Part shown: in pieces, positions 63,657 to 64,000 of the stretch | Layout: every line of letters starts with the position of its first letter | Numbering within the stretch: the stretch's first letter is position 1 | Assembly (NCBI GenBank): GCA_018380195.1 | Contig: JAGZUC010000005.1 | Location: 1-64,000, forward strand | Direction: 5' to 3' | DNA length: 64,000 nucleotides | Source: Collinsella sp. | GTDB taxonomy: Bacteria > Actinomycetota > Coriobacteriia > Coriobacteriales > Coriobacteriaceae | Position numbers and translations under genes: made by a program | The notes under the pieces: generated by a model | What the model saw: the letters and a program-made list of their open reading frames with translations, nothing else | Databases searched by the model: none | Told to the model about the DNA's origin: nothing

Positions 63657-63845
63657 ATGTCCAAAGTTTGCGAAGTTTGCGGTAAGCACCCCGTTGCCGG
63701 TCGCTCCATCAGCCACTCTCACCGCGTCACCAACCGTAAGTTCCGCCCCAACATCCAGCGCGTCTACGTCGTCGTCGATGGTCACCGTCGCAAGATGAAC
63801 GTTTGCTCCACCTGCCTCAAGTCCGGCAAGGTTGCGCGCTCCTAA
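63657..63845 (+). CDS. rpmB: 50S ribosomal protein L28
   Basis: 62 residues from ATG 63657 with AAGGAGGG nine bases upstream. 'CEVCGKHPVAGRSISHSHRVTNRKFRPNIQRV' (split) has the L28 core; CxxC pairs at Cys5/Cys8 and in CSTC near the end suggest the zinc-binding form of L28. Lone plus-strand gene here. Confidence 0.95.
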   Translation: MSKVCEVCGKHPVAGRSISHSHRVTNRKFRPNIQRVYVVVDGHRRKMNVCSTCLKSGKVARS

Positions 63846-63913
63846 ATAAGGTCTTACCAACAAGTACCTCGGACTCTCCGGGTCAAAGACCTCGCGTTCA
63901 CATAGAACTTACC

Positions 63914-63945
63914 AAAGGCGTCCTCCCCTACGGAGGGCGCCTTTT
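63914..63945 (+). terminator. terminator of rpmB
   Basis: AAAGGCG-T-CCTCC / GGAGG-G-CGCCTTTTT: a stem of 12-13 bp followed by a T-run. Confidence 0.9.
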
Positions 63946-63950
63946 TGCAC

Positions 63951-64000
63951 TCATTGGGGACAGACTTACATGAGTGTTTTCACGCATTTGGGACAGACAT
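63951..64000. repeat. GGGACAGAC direct repeats at the window end
   Basis: GGGGACAGACTTACATG (63957-63973) and TTTGGGACAGACAT (63987-64000) share TGGGACAGAC-type text, 30 bases apart. Similar short sequences often flank IS200-like/RAYT transposase relics, but no transposase is in view, since the window ends here. Confidence 0.35.

Overview
The window looks like chromosomal DNA of a high-GC, non-sporulating Coriobacteriia actinobacterium, most likely Collinsella or a close relative. The evidence is a GarA-like FHA gene followed by an FtsR-like MerR gene next to a CDP-alcohol phosphotransferase, an actinobacterial mihF-gmk-rpoZ cluster, SpoVS and DUF1836 genes, RNase J plus RNase Y, and GC-rich codon use throughout. 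The genus is inferred from gene content and style only. No rRNA, tRNA, CRISPR array, transposase or phage gene was recognised.

Layout. 1-805 holds no clear gene except a shortened ribbon-helix-helix antitoxin-like ORF with a palindromic operator. 817-5638 (minus strand) is a very GC-rich six-gene module: lantibiotic-type ABC exporter (ATPase and two permeases), a YxeA-like protein, and an OmpR/histidine kinase pair. 6026-9844 (plus) has the phosphotransferase, GarA-like, FtsR-like, apt and NlpC/P60 genes. 10010-14072 has DegV and DUF1836 genes that share an operator-like motif, trxB, and a diacylglycerol glycosyltransferase. 14569-17473 has dut, nrdR, a YneA-like LysM gene divergent from lexA with three LexA boxes, and lexA overlapping an acyltransferase-like membrane gene. 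17458-35516 (all minus) carries hflX-miaA-miaB, spoVS, a GHKL ATPase, rny, recX-recA, cinA-pgsA-rimO-yajQ-rodZ-like-ftsK-rnj. 36168-50829 carries pnp, rpsO, recO-era-dgkA-ybeY-phoH-mtaB-dnaJ, a membrane-anchored DnaJ, hemW-dus-lepA and rpsT. 50963-57641 has holA-comEC-comEA, thiI-rpoZ-gmk-mihF. 57881-63204 is the complete pyrRBCKDF operon behind an attenuator leader. rpmB closes the window on the plus strand.

The most unusual content is intergenic. Two unrelated families of large palindromic elements each occur as an inverted pair in one intergenic region: family A at 14083-14547 and family B at 35705-36120. Within each family the core is conserved but the long flanking arms are different in sequence in each copy and still self-complementary. 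In family B an inner hairpin also shows three compensatory base-pair changes. A second signal is an 11-bp-phased tandem array shared by the upstream regions of recA and comEA, the latter heading comEA-comEC. This suggests coordinated control of recombination and DNA uptake.
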